From Aliihoeflea aestuarii (GTDB taxonomy: Bacteria; Pseudomonadota; Alphaproteobacteria; Rhizobiales; Rhizobiaceae), in the NCBI RefSeq assembly GCF_024105665.1, contig NZ_JAAAMK010000001.1, forward strand, positions 1-64,000: a stretch of DNA of 64,000 nucleotides, written 5' to 3'. A model generated the notes under the pieces. The model ran no database searches, was not told where the DNA came from, and was given only the letters and a program-made list of their open reading frames with translations. Position 1 is the first letter of the stretch, and the number at the start of each line of letters is the position of its first letter. Shown here piece by piece: positions 35,988 through 43,018 of this stretch. The translations under genes were made by a program, and so were the position numbers.

Positions 35988-36530
35988 TCACGCTGCGCTG
36001 TCGCGGGGCGAAGTCGCCCCTTCGCTCTGGCCGATTTCGACCAGCCTGGTCCGAAGGGAGGACCTGTCGAGGCTGGCGAAGGGGAGTGCGGTGAAGATCG
36101 CGATGCGGTTTTTCAGATAGCGGAACGCGATCACGAAAGCCGCCTTGCGCTCGATCTCGGTGCCCTCGACCGCGGCGGGGTCTTCGATCCCCCAATGCGC
36201 CGTCATCGGCTGGCCCGGCCAGACCGGGCACGCTTCGCCGGCCGCGTTGTCGCAGACGGTGAACACGAAATCCATGACCGGGGCATCAGGAGACGCAAAT
36301 TCGTCCCATGCTTTCGAGCGCAGGCCATCGGCGAGATAGTCGAAGTTCGCCAGCGTCGTGATGGCGAGTGGATTGATCGTTCCCTTGGGCTGGCTTCCGG
36401 CAGAGTAGGCACGGAAGCGGCCCGCGCCATCCTTGTTCAGGATGCTCTCGGCCAGGATCGAGCGCGCCGAGTTACCGGTGCACAGGAACAGGACATTGAA
36501 GATGCGTTCGGGCGTGGCGTTATCAGGCAT
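35988..36530 (-). CDS. Arsenate reductase, low-molecular-weight phosphatase type
   Basis: 180 residues. The phosphatase loop is VLFLCTGNSARSILAES (Cys-x5-Arg), and the second cysteine pair of the thioredoxin-linked type is in VCDNAAGEACPVWPG. It is longer than usual at the C terminus: the last 40 residues (FRYLKNRIAIFTALPFASLD) are an extension common in Hyphomicrobiales. The gene starts inside the end of arsR (8-base overlap). Confidence 0.92.
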   Translation of the reverse strand: MPDNATPERIFNVLFLCTGNSARSILAESILNKDGAGRFRAYSAGSQPKGTINPLAITTLANFDYLADGLRSKAWDEFASPDAPVMDFVFTVCDNAAGEACPVWPGQPMTAHWGIEDPAAVEGTEIERKAAFVIAFRYLKNRIAIFTALPFASLDRSSLRTRLVEIGQSEGATSPRDSAA

Positions 36531-36885
36531 GGGCGTTGTCCTTGGCAGAAACACAACAGGCGGCGAGTGCGGCGACAGCCGGGGTGCAGACTTCGGGATG
36601 CCCCTGGCAGCAGTCGCGCATGAGAAATTCGACCAGGCCGGACAGCGCCGGATAGGCGGCGCTGTAGATGATCGAACGCCCGTCGCGGCGTGACGCGACG
36701 AGGCCGGATTGTTCAAGGTGGCTCAGGTGGAAGGACATGCGCGACGACGATGCGCCATCCATCGCTTCCCCAATCGCGCCGGCCGGCATCCCTTCCGGGC
36801 CAGCCGTCACCAGCAGGCGGACGATGCGCAGCCGGGTTTCCTGGGAGAGCGCCGCAAACGCTGAGAGGGCTTGCTTTTCATCCAT
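36523..36885 (-). CDS. arsR: ArsR-family arsenite-responsive repressor
   Basis: 120 residues with a winged helix (LSQETRLRIVRLLVTAGPEG, then SSSRMSFHLSHLEQSGLV). The C-terminal cysteines FLMRDCCQGHPEVC fit the arsenic-binding CC-x(n)-C type. It should repress the ars operon, and perhaps the divergent DUF6428 gene, until arsenite binds. The 47-bp gap to the divergent gene must contain the operator. Confidence 0.92.
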   Translation of the reverse strand: MDEKQALSAFAALSQETRLRIVRLLVTAGPEGMPAGAIGEAMDGASSSRMSFHLSHLEQSGLVASRRDGRSIIYSAAYPALSGLVEFLMRDCCQGHPEVCTPAVAALAACCVSAKDNAHA

Positions 36886-36932
36886 TATCGCCTCAATGTC
36901 TCAAGAGTTGTTGAATAAATGAATACACGCTG

Positions 36933-37427
36933 ATGAACGTTCGCGCCAGCCCCTTAATCAGCGAATTTCCCGATGATGCCCCGCTCGGGTCGATCCTCGA
37001 CGTTTTGGACGCCCATGCCAACAAGGCTCTTGTCCTCACCCTTGGCAACGAGCGAGTGCAGGCCGGCTATCGCATCATGGAGGTCAAGACCGGTTCCTTC
37101 GTCACGCTCGATTGCGGCGGCAATCGCGATGCGTGGCGGGAAACGATTTTGCAGGGAGAGGACATACCCTTGACCCACGGCAGCGCTCCCATGACCGTCG
37201 CAAAATTCCTGTCGATCCTGGGCCAAGTCGGCAACAAGGTTCAGCTCGACATGGACGCGCGGCTGACCTGGGAAGTCAGCCGACCGGACGATCCAATGCA
37301 GGTCTATGACGTGGCCGACATCGAGATCGACAACGATCGGGCGATTGTGCGGCTCTCCCCACGCCCGGCAATCTGCAAGCCTAGGCGCCGCGCGCAACAG
37401 GCGAGAGTGTCCGCCTGTTGCGTGTAA
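36933..37427 (+). CDS. DUF6428-like protein divergent from arsR
   Basis: 164 residues starting NVRASPLISEFPDDAPLGSI. It resembles a family often found beside arsR and annotated DUF6428; function is unknown. The C terminus is basic and ends SACCV, a Cys pair that could contact arsenic, but this is a guess. No signal peptide. Confidence 0.7.
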   Translation: MNVRASPLISEFPDDAPLGSILDVLDAHANKALVLTLGNERVQAGYRIMEVKTGSFVTLDCGGNRDAWRETILQGEDIPLTHGSAPMTVAKFLSILGQVGNKVQLDMDARLTWEVSRPDDPMQVYDVADIEIDNDRAIVRLSPRPAICKPRRRAQQARVSACCV

Positions 37428-37484
37428 GTTCACTCTGGAGCCATTGCTATACCCGTACGGTCCCTGAGTTGGGTTACAAAGGTA

Positions 37485-37540
37485 GGGCTATAGCGTAGAT
37501 GTAGTTCTCGGTTCGATCGGCTTCGGCCCGCCATCTCCGC
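37485..37540. repeat. Degenerate dispersed repeat, left copy
   Basis: GGGCTATAGCGTAGATGTAG followed by CGGCTTCGGCCCGCCATC. It matches 38450-38507 over about 57 bases with several substitutions, same orientation. The two copies flank the DUF1835 gene. Confidence 0.7.
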
Positions 37541-37570
37541 GCAGGTGCTCTGAAATCCCTTCTCGCACTG

Positions 37571-38341
37571 CTAGCGTCTGCAGATCCGATAATCCCGCAA
37601 CGTCTCGCCTTGCATATCCACCTCCATCAGTCCTATCGCGATGAAATGCCGGAGGCGGGACGCGACGAATATATAGCCGAGTGGATTGCGAGGATCACTA
37701 CCGCTCATGACGTCACCAACGACTCGCGCCGCCAAAGTCCACGTACGGGGGCACAGGCCTAGAATGAAGTCGTCATGCGCCGTAATGGGTCTGAATAATA
37801 GTCGCCCTTGCGAGTCGCATTCTCGCAAAAGTTCCGGCCTTGCCGCAATGCGGGGATACTCTTCCGCCATCGCGGTCACATCTGCAGGTGAAATAAGAAC
37901 GGCCTTCGGCGCAAATTTTGCCAGTGTTTTGGGTGAATGAACCGCAACCGAATGAAGTTCAACTTGTGGGGACACGGGAACACGCCACATGGCAACATTT
38001 TCTGCAGTCAGCCAATGACATGCCATTCGCAGAAGCACGTAGTCGCCCCCGCTTTCGCTGCCCCAGATGAGAATGCGTCGCGGCTTCTCGGCCGCGACGC
38101 ATTCTCGCAGATCGCGCCACGGTGCAAAAGCATCGTCCCGAGCCTGACACGGCAGTTCATCACTGTCGTCCGGAACCACGAGCGACCTCCAGAAGGCTGC
38201 GCGTGCGCGCCCATCGGACAATGGCCCCAGTTCAAGCGCATCCATGATGGAGAATACCTTGCCCGGAAGGCCGAATTCGCGAATGGCGGCGCGAAGGGAG
38301 CCGGCAGCGCTGTTAGAAACAACCAAGTGGAGGTCTGTCAT
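37571..38341 (-). CDS. DUF1835/DUF3658-type protein
   Basis: 256 residues. The N-terminal LHLVVSNSAAGSLRAAIREF with PLSDGRARAAFWRSL is the DUF1835 pattern; the C-terminal part fits DUF3658. Function unknown. The ATG at 38341 is preferred over a TTG one codon upstream. It lies between two degenerate direct repeats, so it may have arrived as a unit. Confidence 0.75.
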   Translation of the reverse strand: MTDLHLVVSNSAAGSLRAAIREFGLPGKVFSIMDALELGPLSDGRARAAFWRSLVVPDDSDELPCQARDDAFAPWRDLRECVAAEKPRRILIWGSESGGDYVLLRMACHWLTAENVAMWRVPVSPQVELHSVAVHSPKTLAKFAPKAVLISPADVTAMAEEYPRIAARPELLRECDSQGRLLFRPITAHDDFILGLCPRTWTLAARVVGDVMSGSDPRNPLGYIFVASRLRHFIAIGLMEVDMQGETLRDYRICRR

Positions 38342-38449
38342 CAAGCCTGCCTCTGAGGGGTTTCACCATGCAGCACCGCCGCTGTTCGGTTGGTCGCTTC
38401 GCACCATTCTATACCGTTTGCTCGCAGTTCACTCCAGGATGGTCAGAGA

Positions 38450-38507
38450 GGGCTACAGCGTCGACGTCGTTCTCCGTTTCGGCGGCTTCGGCCCGCCACC
38501 ATCGCCG
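38450..38507. repeat. Degenerate dispersed repeat, right copy
   Basis: GGGCTACAGCGTCGACGTCG followed by CGGCTTCGGCCCGCCACC. Direct repeat of 37485-37540, 965 bases apart, flanking the DUF1835 gene. Confidence 0.7.
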
Positions 38508-38553
38508 ATCATCCAGGATTTAGCGACGATCCGCAGGAACGCGTTCGCCTGTC

Positions 38554-39063
38554 CTACCCGCCGGTTCCGATATTGACGAGGATGCGCGAGCCCACTTGAA
38601 CGAACGAATACTGGGTCGCGCCTCGTATCCACGAGGCCGATATCGTTTCGACGGCGTCATTCCTGTCGAAATTGTCCGGCGGGCCAAGCCGCTCCGACAA
38701 GGCGCCCAGGAATTCGGAAGGTCCCTCCGTCGAATATGCGCATGCCGTATGTCCGTTCGGGCCGACCGCGATCCAGAACGACAATGATTCGAGCTTGCCG
38801 GCCTCCTCCCGCTGCCAGCCCACGATTTCCACCGAACCGCCATTGTAGGCAACGAAGCTGGTATGCCACTCCTGCGTTTCCGCATCGGTCAGCCGCCGCC
38901 AGCCAAGTTCGTCGCCCTTCTGCGCCACCACCGACACCGCAGGCGCCTCACAAATATCGAAAAGCCGGTCCACGGTGATGTCGATGGACATCGCCGTCAC
39001 CGTTCCAATAGTCGCGAACACCGCGCAAACGGTGCCGAGAGCCGTCATAAGCATTTGGTGCAT
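38554..39063 (-). CDS. Secreted protein of unknown function in the PAAR cluster
   Basis: 169 residues with a signal peptide (MLMTALGTVCAVFATIGTVT). The mature part has Cys in RLFDICEAPAVSVV and in GHTACAYSTEGP, spaced for a disulfide. No family recognised. It follows the DUF3396 gene by 28 bases on the same strand, so it may belong to the same effector/immunity module. Confidence 0.7.
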   Translation of the reverse strand: MHQMLMTALGTVCAVFATIGTVTAMSIDITVDRLFDICEAPAVSVVAQKGDELGWRRLTDAETQEWHTSFVAYNGGSVEIVGWQREEAGKLESLSFWIAVGPNGHTACAYSTEGPSEFLGALSERLGPPDNFDRNDAVETISASWIRGATQYSFVQVGSRILVNIGTGG

Positions 39064-39091
39064 ACCGTTCCTCCGTTTCGCGCATTTTGCC

Positions 39092-40051
39092 TCAGTTGAA
39101 GCGTTGCAGCCATTTGCGGGTCTCTTCGCGTTCGTCTTCGCCGCCGCCCAGAACGAACAGCCCGCGCTTGTATCCGGAAAAGCGGATGGGCCGAACCGTT
39201 TGGGCAATGCGTCGATATTCGTCCGGTACGATGGCCCGGCTGCCATCGCCGAGTTGCGGAACGTCGCCTGCCAGGAGGATCGCGCCGGTCGGATAGAGAT
39301 GAACCTGACAGGCCGGCCCAAGCCGCTGCGCGATTTCTTCCGCACCGCCGAGCCGCGTCAACGCGTCATCGCCCAGCACCGTCAGCCAGTTGATCGATTC
39401 GATCGATGCGGCGTCCGCTGCGGACGCCTCCACCAGGAACATGCCCGGATCGGAGAAGTCGAGGCCGGGAAAGCGCTTCAGAGCGGGCATCAGCGCCCTG
39501 ACGCCGCCGGCGCCGAACTCGCCATGCTCCAGCAGCACGCTGTAACCCGCCGTGCCGTGCGCTGCCTCCAGCGACGCCGCCCATCTACGCGTCGTTTCGA
39601 CGAAATGCACATATCCGTGCGCCGCGACGAAGGATGCCGGGAAATAGACGCTCAGATACGAAAGGCCGAGCGGCATGAGGGGCTCGGTACCGGCCGCACT
39701 GAACGACATCGACACCGGGACCGGCTCGTCGACGACCGCGCCGCCGGGATAGCCGAAGACGCCGGCGTCGAACGGCTCCTCCGGCGGCAACGCCTCAGCC
39801 TGTTGCGCATAATGGTCGATATAGGTGTCGTCGCAGATCCGGCTCAGGCGGTTCGCGTCGACCTTGAGATAATGCGTAAGTTCTTTGCCGAAGAAACCGT
39901 GATAGTCGCGCACGATCGCTGCGAGCGCCGTGCGTCGTTCGACCGTTTCGCCGCCTTTGAAATAGAGTTCGACGGTGAAGCCAACCCGGCCGATCGTAAA
40001 GCCGCGATCGTCGGTCAGCCTGATCTCATCGATTGCCTCGTCAGTCCTCAT
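39092..40051 (-). CDS. DUF3396-type (type VI immunity-like) protein
   Basis: 319 residues from ATG at 40051. IGRVGFTVELYFKGGETVER at the N terminus, MPLGLSYLSVYFPASFVAAH in the middle and GLDFSDPGMFLVEASAAD match the DUF3396 family, annotated as type VI immunity proteins. An in-frame extension reaches ATG 40216 and TTG 40282; it is coding-like but outside the domain, so the start is uncertain. The PAAR gene lies upstream on the same strand, as expected for an effector/immunity locus. Confidence 0.72.
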   Translation of the reverse strand: MRTDEAIDEIRLTDDRGFTIGRVGFTVELYFKGGETVERRTALAAIVRDYHGFFGKELTHYLKVDANRLSRICDDTYIDHYAQQAEALPPEEPFDAGVFGYPGGAVVDEPVPVSMSFSAAGTEPLMPLGLSYLSVYFPASFVAAHGYVHFVETTRRWAASLEAAHGTAGYSVLLEHGEFGAGGVRALMPALKRFPGLDFSDPGMFLVEASAADAASIESINWLTVLGDDALTRLGGAEEIAQRLGPACQVHLYPTGAILLAGDVPQLGDGSRAIVPDEYRRIAQTVRPIRFSGYKRGLFVLGGGEDEREETRKWLQRFN

Positions 40052-40395
40052 GGTGGGTGCGAGGATACTGGCTATGATATAAGTGATCTCGACACGCTCT
40101 GCGTCATCGCCGGCCGACACAAGGCCCTGCGTCAGATTTGGCAACACCTCGAGGCCGACCTCGACGATCTGTTGCGCGCCCCGAAAGTAAGTTTCCTCGT
40201 CGGCAGCTTCCTGCATTATCTGAAAGCCTGCCTCGATCGCCAGGGCAGCAATTGGAAAGCTTATGGCAAGCGCCGTGCGCAATAAAAAACCACGAAGGGA
40301 ACTGCATCACGAGGTCATATCCTGCCAATTCGAGTGCGGAAGACGAATTTGGGTAAAAAAGATTCGCTCGCATCGCCGAGGTGTCTCCTGGATTG
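40052..40395. other. Gap between PAAR and DUF3396 genes
   Basis: Contains a possible 77-codon N-terminal extension of the DUF3396 gene (minus strand) and nothing else recognised. Confidence 0.4.
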
Positions 40396-40758
40396 TCAGT
40401 TGCCGAAGAAGACGTCCTCGGATCCGGTTTCCGCGTGGCCGCCGCAGTCAATGGCATCGCCGATCCGGCCTGCTGGTCGGCCGTTGATGAACACGGAACC
40501 GGAGCCGTCTGCGAGCGCCCGGCCATGCGGCCCGGCATGGCCGGCGGTGCAGGCATGAGGTTCATAAGTGCCCCCTACCCGCATGAGCGGCCGCCCGTTC
40601 ACGAAAACGTCAGGGCTGCCGCTGTTCGCTGCCGAGGGCGGAAAATGGCAGCACGGCCTGAGCCTATATCGTCCTTGCGGTGGGCTGGGGGCATCAGGAT
40701 CGCCCTCTTCCGCTACCTGCCGATACTCCGAAAATCCGCCTCCAAGGCGTGCCGCCAA
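40396..40758 (-). CDS. PAAR-domain protein
   Basis: About 120 residues. CHFPPSAANSGSPDVFVNGR, then HACTAGHAGPHGRALADGSG and SVFINGRPAGRIGDAIDCGG, show the repeated PAAR fold with its zinc His/Cys residues; it would cap a type VI secretion spike. The start is unclear: no ATG or GTG lies near the domain, and TTG at 40758 overlaps the end of the membrane-protein gene by 65 bases. A frameshift at the 5' end cannot be excluded. No other type VI genes are in the window. Confidence 0.65.
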   Translation of the reverse strand: MAARLGGGFSEYRQVAEEGDPDAPSPPQGRYRLRPCCHFPPSAANSGSPDVFVNGRPLMRVGGTYEPHACTAGHAGPHGRALADGSGSVFINGRPAGRIGDAIDCGGHAETGSEDVFFGN

Positions 40759-41179
40759 ACATGGCGTTGCCGATGACGAAGTAACCGAGCAGAACGCCGA
40801 ACACGGCCAGAGCCCATAGGCCCTGTACATCGAAGAACCAGCCGCGCAATTGCCCTGTCCACCATGCAACGACATAGCCCGGAACCCAAAAAGCCGTCAG
40901 GAAATCCAGCATGAACGACACGATCGACCGCCAATATTCCCGCTTCTGAACGAGGCTGAACAAGCGACGAAGGACAGTTCCTCCGAAGAACATGTCACCG
41001 ACGAAGAAGTAGGCGGCAACCAGCGCCATCGAAAGAAGAATTGCGGCTGCGTCACTATATGAAAATCCCAAGAGCGCCCAAACCATGCCAGCGACCAAAC
41101 TGAACGGGATCAGCGCAATGGAGAACTCCAGCATAAATACGCCGATCGTTTTCCGGTAGGATGGAGCAGCCCTATCCAT
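40694..41179 (-). CDS. RDD-like membrane protein with internal duplication
   Basis: 161 residues with four predicted membrane segments. Two halves end in similar motifs, YFFVGDMFFGGTVLRRLFSL and YFVIGNAMFGGTPWRRIFGV, so it is a tandem duplication of an RDD-type half. Function unknown. It sits between the lipoprotein gene and the PAAR gene and may be membrane-located immunity or an accessory factor. Confidence 0.7.
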   Translation of the reverse strand: MDRAAPSYRKTIGVFMLEFSIALIPFSLVAGMVWALLGFSYSDAAAILLSMALVAAYFFVGDMFFGGTVLRRLFSLVQKREYWRSIVSFMLDFLTAFWVPGYVVAWWTGQLRGWFFDVQGLWALAVFGVLLGYFVIGNAMFGGTPWRRIFGVSAGSGRGRS

Positions 41180-41181
41180 GT

Positions 41182-41661
41182 TCAGCCACCGGAACGTTCA
41201 CGCGCATAATCTTCCTCAGTTGTTCCAAGGCAGAAAAGCTCCTGACCGTCGAAATAAAGAAGCGGATAGCAATTTCCGTTCTGGGAGGCCGCGCATTCGT
41301 TCTGAGCAAGGGCGGATTGTTCTGCGTCGAGCCCGTCAGGGAACCGGGCCAGAATGATATTCCGGCCGACGTTCGGTAGAAGCACCATCGCCTCCTGTCC
41401 CTGCGTAAAGCGATCGTGCACCGATTTGGAACGCATCAGAGTGAGAGCCTCGCTGTCCTCCGGGTAAAGACGGCTCGACAAAGCCAGGTCGTAAGCCTTC
41501 TCCGGGTGGTTAGAGACCAGTTCTTCGAGTCGTTCTTCATATCGGAAAAACCAACACTCAGCGGCAGCAGCTTCTGTACCCAGCCCATCGATTGATAGCG
41601 CTTCGGCGATCGGCGCCGACTGCTCTGAAGAACAAGCCGAGAGCACTATTGTGAGCGTCAC
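41182..41661 (-). CDS. Putative lipoprotein
   Basis: 159 residues from GTG at 41661. A short hydrophobic N terminus (TLTIVLSACSSEQSAP) contains a lipobox (LSAC). Four further Cys residues follow in the mature part (AECWFF, NECAASQNGNCYP, LFCLG). The signal is unusually short and there is no good ribosome site, so the true 5' end may have been lost. Two bases separate it from the RDD-like gene. Confidence 0.6.
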   Translation of the reverse strand: MTLTIVLSACSSEQSAPIAEALSIDGLGTEAAAAECWFFRYEERLEELVSNHPEKAYDLALSSRLYPEDSEALTLMRSKSVHDRFTQGQEAMVLLPNVGRNIILARFPDGLDAEQSALAQNECAASQNGNCYPLLYFDGQELFCLGTTEEDYARERSGG

Positions 41662-41870
41662 ACTTAAGGCGGTGAAGCGCGACGACCCATTGCGATTTTC
41701 TTCGCGCGTGGTCGGGTTTCGGCTTGATTGGAACTGCCAGCCTCCACACCTAACTCACAAATATTTCTGATAAAAAATTGTATATTATATATGCCACAAT
41801 AAAACACGGCATCGCAATAATCCAGAATTTAAACTGATTAATAATTCCCACCTTAACGGTACATTTATAG
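41662..41870. other. AT-rich gap, no gene supported
   Basis: From about 41750 to 41880 base composition falls well below that of neighbours. A short minus-strand frame with a single hydrophobic stretch (WIIAMPCFIVAYIIYNFLSE) is present but has no ribosome site, so I do not call it. Confidence 0.4.
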
Positions 41871-42314
41871 TTAGCCGCGCAGTCCGGCGACGATGCGCGC
41901 CTGAAGGGCATCCGGCGAGGATTCCACGACGCGCTGCCGGCCAACGAACGGCAAGGAGACGAAACCGGCCTGATCGACGGTAAAACGACCGAGATTCATC
42001 ACTTTGGCGTCGGCGGCGGACATCAGCCCTTCTTCGCTGCGGTCGATGATGGTGACCTCGATGACATCCCCTGCGCGCAGACGCTGCGCAGCGGGCGACG
42101 CCGTCCTCAATGTGCCGAGACCCGCTCCGGAGCTTGCCGAGCGGGCAGTCGTCGGCGCATAGCCGATCGGAGCCTGGGACAGTTCGAGCACCGGGAAGCG
42201 CTCGTTCGAATTGGGCATCGTCGCATTGCGAATATCTGAAACGAGGGGACCATCTGACGGAGCTGCACAAGCGGCAAGAATCAAGACGAGTGCAATAGAT
42301 CCAAGTATCCGCAT
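41871..42314 (-). pseudogene. Truncated polysaccharide export lipoprotein (Wza/BexD type)
   Basis: 147 residues with a lipobox (LVLILAACAAPSDG) and the first part of the polysaccharide export domain (LRAGDVIEVTIIDRSEEGLM, then VDQAGFVSLPFVG). Family members run to about 380 residues; here a stop follows LQARIVAGLRG, just where the second domain should begin. Downstream is AT-rich foreign-looking DNA. A decayed fragment is likely. Confidence 0.75.
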
Positions 42315-42763
42315 GTGTTCCGCCCCTCACAACGATTATTTGAAGACATAGCAGGAGACTTCCGGGCGACAACGTAATAGTGTCGATATATCTCGGCTTT
42401 CATGATGCACGAAGTCCTGTTGTTGCAGAATTGCAACCACGCTGTTCTTCAAAGGGGATGGCGGAGCCGAAACAGGCACGGAAGGGGCGTTTCTGCCCGC
42501 AGGGCAATCGGCAAACAAGGCTTCACGGCTCTGCCAATCGCTCTGCATCGATACTGCACAGAACGAACGAATCGCGACGCTTGCTGCACGCGCCAGGCTG
42601 GGGCAGCCTCGACGGCCGCGAGCGGGGCGCGCGTCGAACTAGCAGCATCTGCGTACCGGGAATCACTACTTTCAAGCCTAAGCAGGACACAGCATCTTGG
42701 TTGGATGTACGGGACCAGACCCGATTTTAATCGCCTCGCGCGACACCCGTTCGCTCGATTGCC
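42315..42763. other. Intergenic debris, no gene seen
   Basis: 449 bases between the truncated exporter and the transporter remnant. Open frames on both strands lack any family resemblance and ribosome sites. I take it as remnant sequence. Confidence 0.45.
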
Positions 42764-42994
42764 GTCGGTGGCGCGCAGGCCGGCCAGTTGATGCGGCACA
42801 CGCGCTCGGCCATGATAGGCGTTCGAAACCAGCTACATCCGAACTACCTGTACCGAGAGGCTGCTTCAAAGAACTTCATGGCGCAGGCGCCGACCATGTC
42901 GGTGTTCCCCGGTGCGGCGATCTTCCTCGTCGTGCTCGGCTTCAACCTTCTGGGCGACGGGTTGCGCGATGCGCTCGACCCGCGCGAAAACTGA
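42764..42994 (+). pseudogene. Fused remnant of dipeptide-type ABC permease genes
   Basis: One frame joins [17 protein letters not shown], which looks like the middle of a DppB-type permease, to [20 protein letters not shown] and [12 protein letters not shown], the typical C terminus of a DppC-type permease. Whole genes are about 320 and 290 codons. A deletion from within the first gene to the end of the second explains the fusion. The intact gamma-glutamyltransferase gene follows 24 bases later, as in glutathione-peptide uptake operons. Confidence 0.75.
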
Positions 42995-43018
42995 TCAACC
43001 GCAAGGACACATAAAAGA

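Noticed and set aside
37571-38341. Insertion sequence between the direct repeats
   Set aside because: No transposase and no terminal inverted repeats. The repeats are degenerate and the gene is a DUF1835-type protein.
41750-41944. Small membrane peptide gene in the AT-rich gap
   Set aside because: No ribosome site, and the frame mostly overlaps the end of the truncated exporter in another phase.
42449-42799. 116-codon minus-strand frame
   Set aside because: No recognised domain or ribosome site; composition looks like a shadow frame in gene debris.
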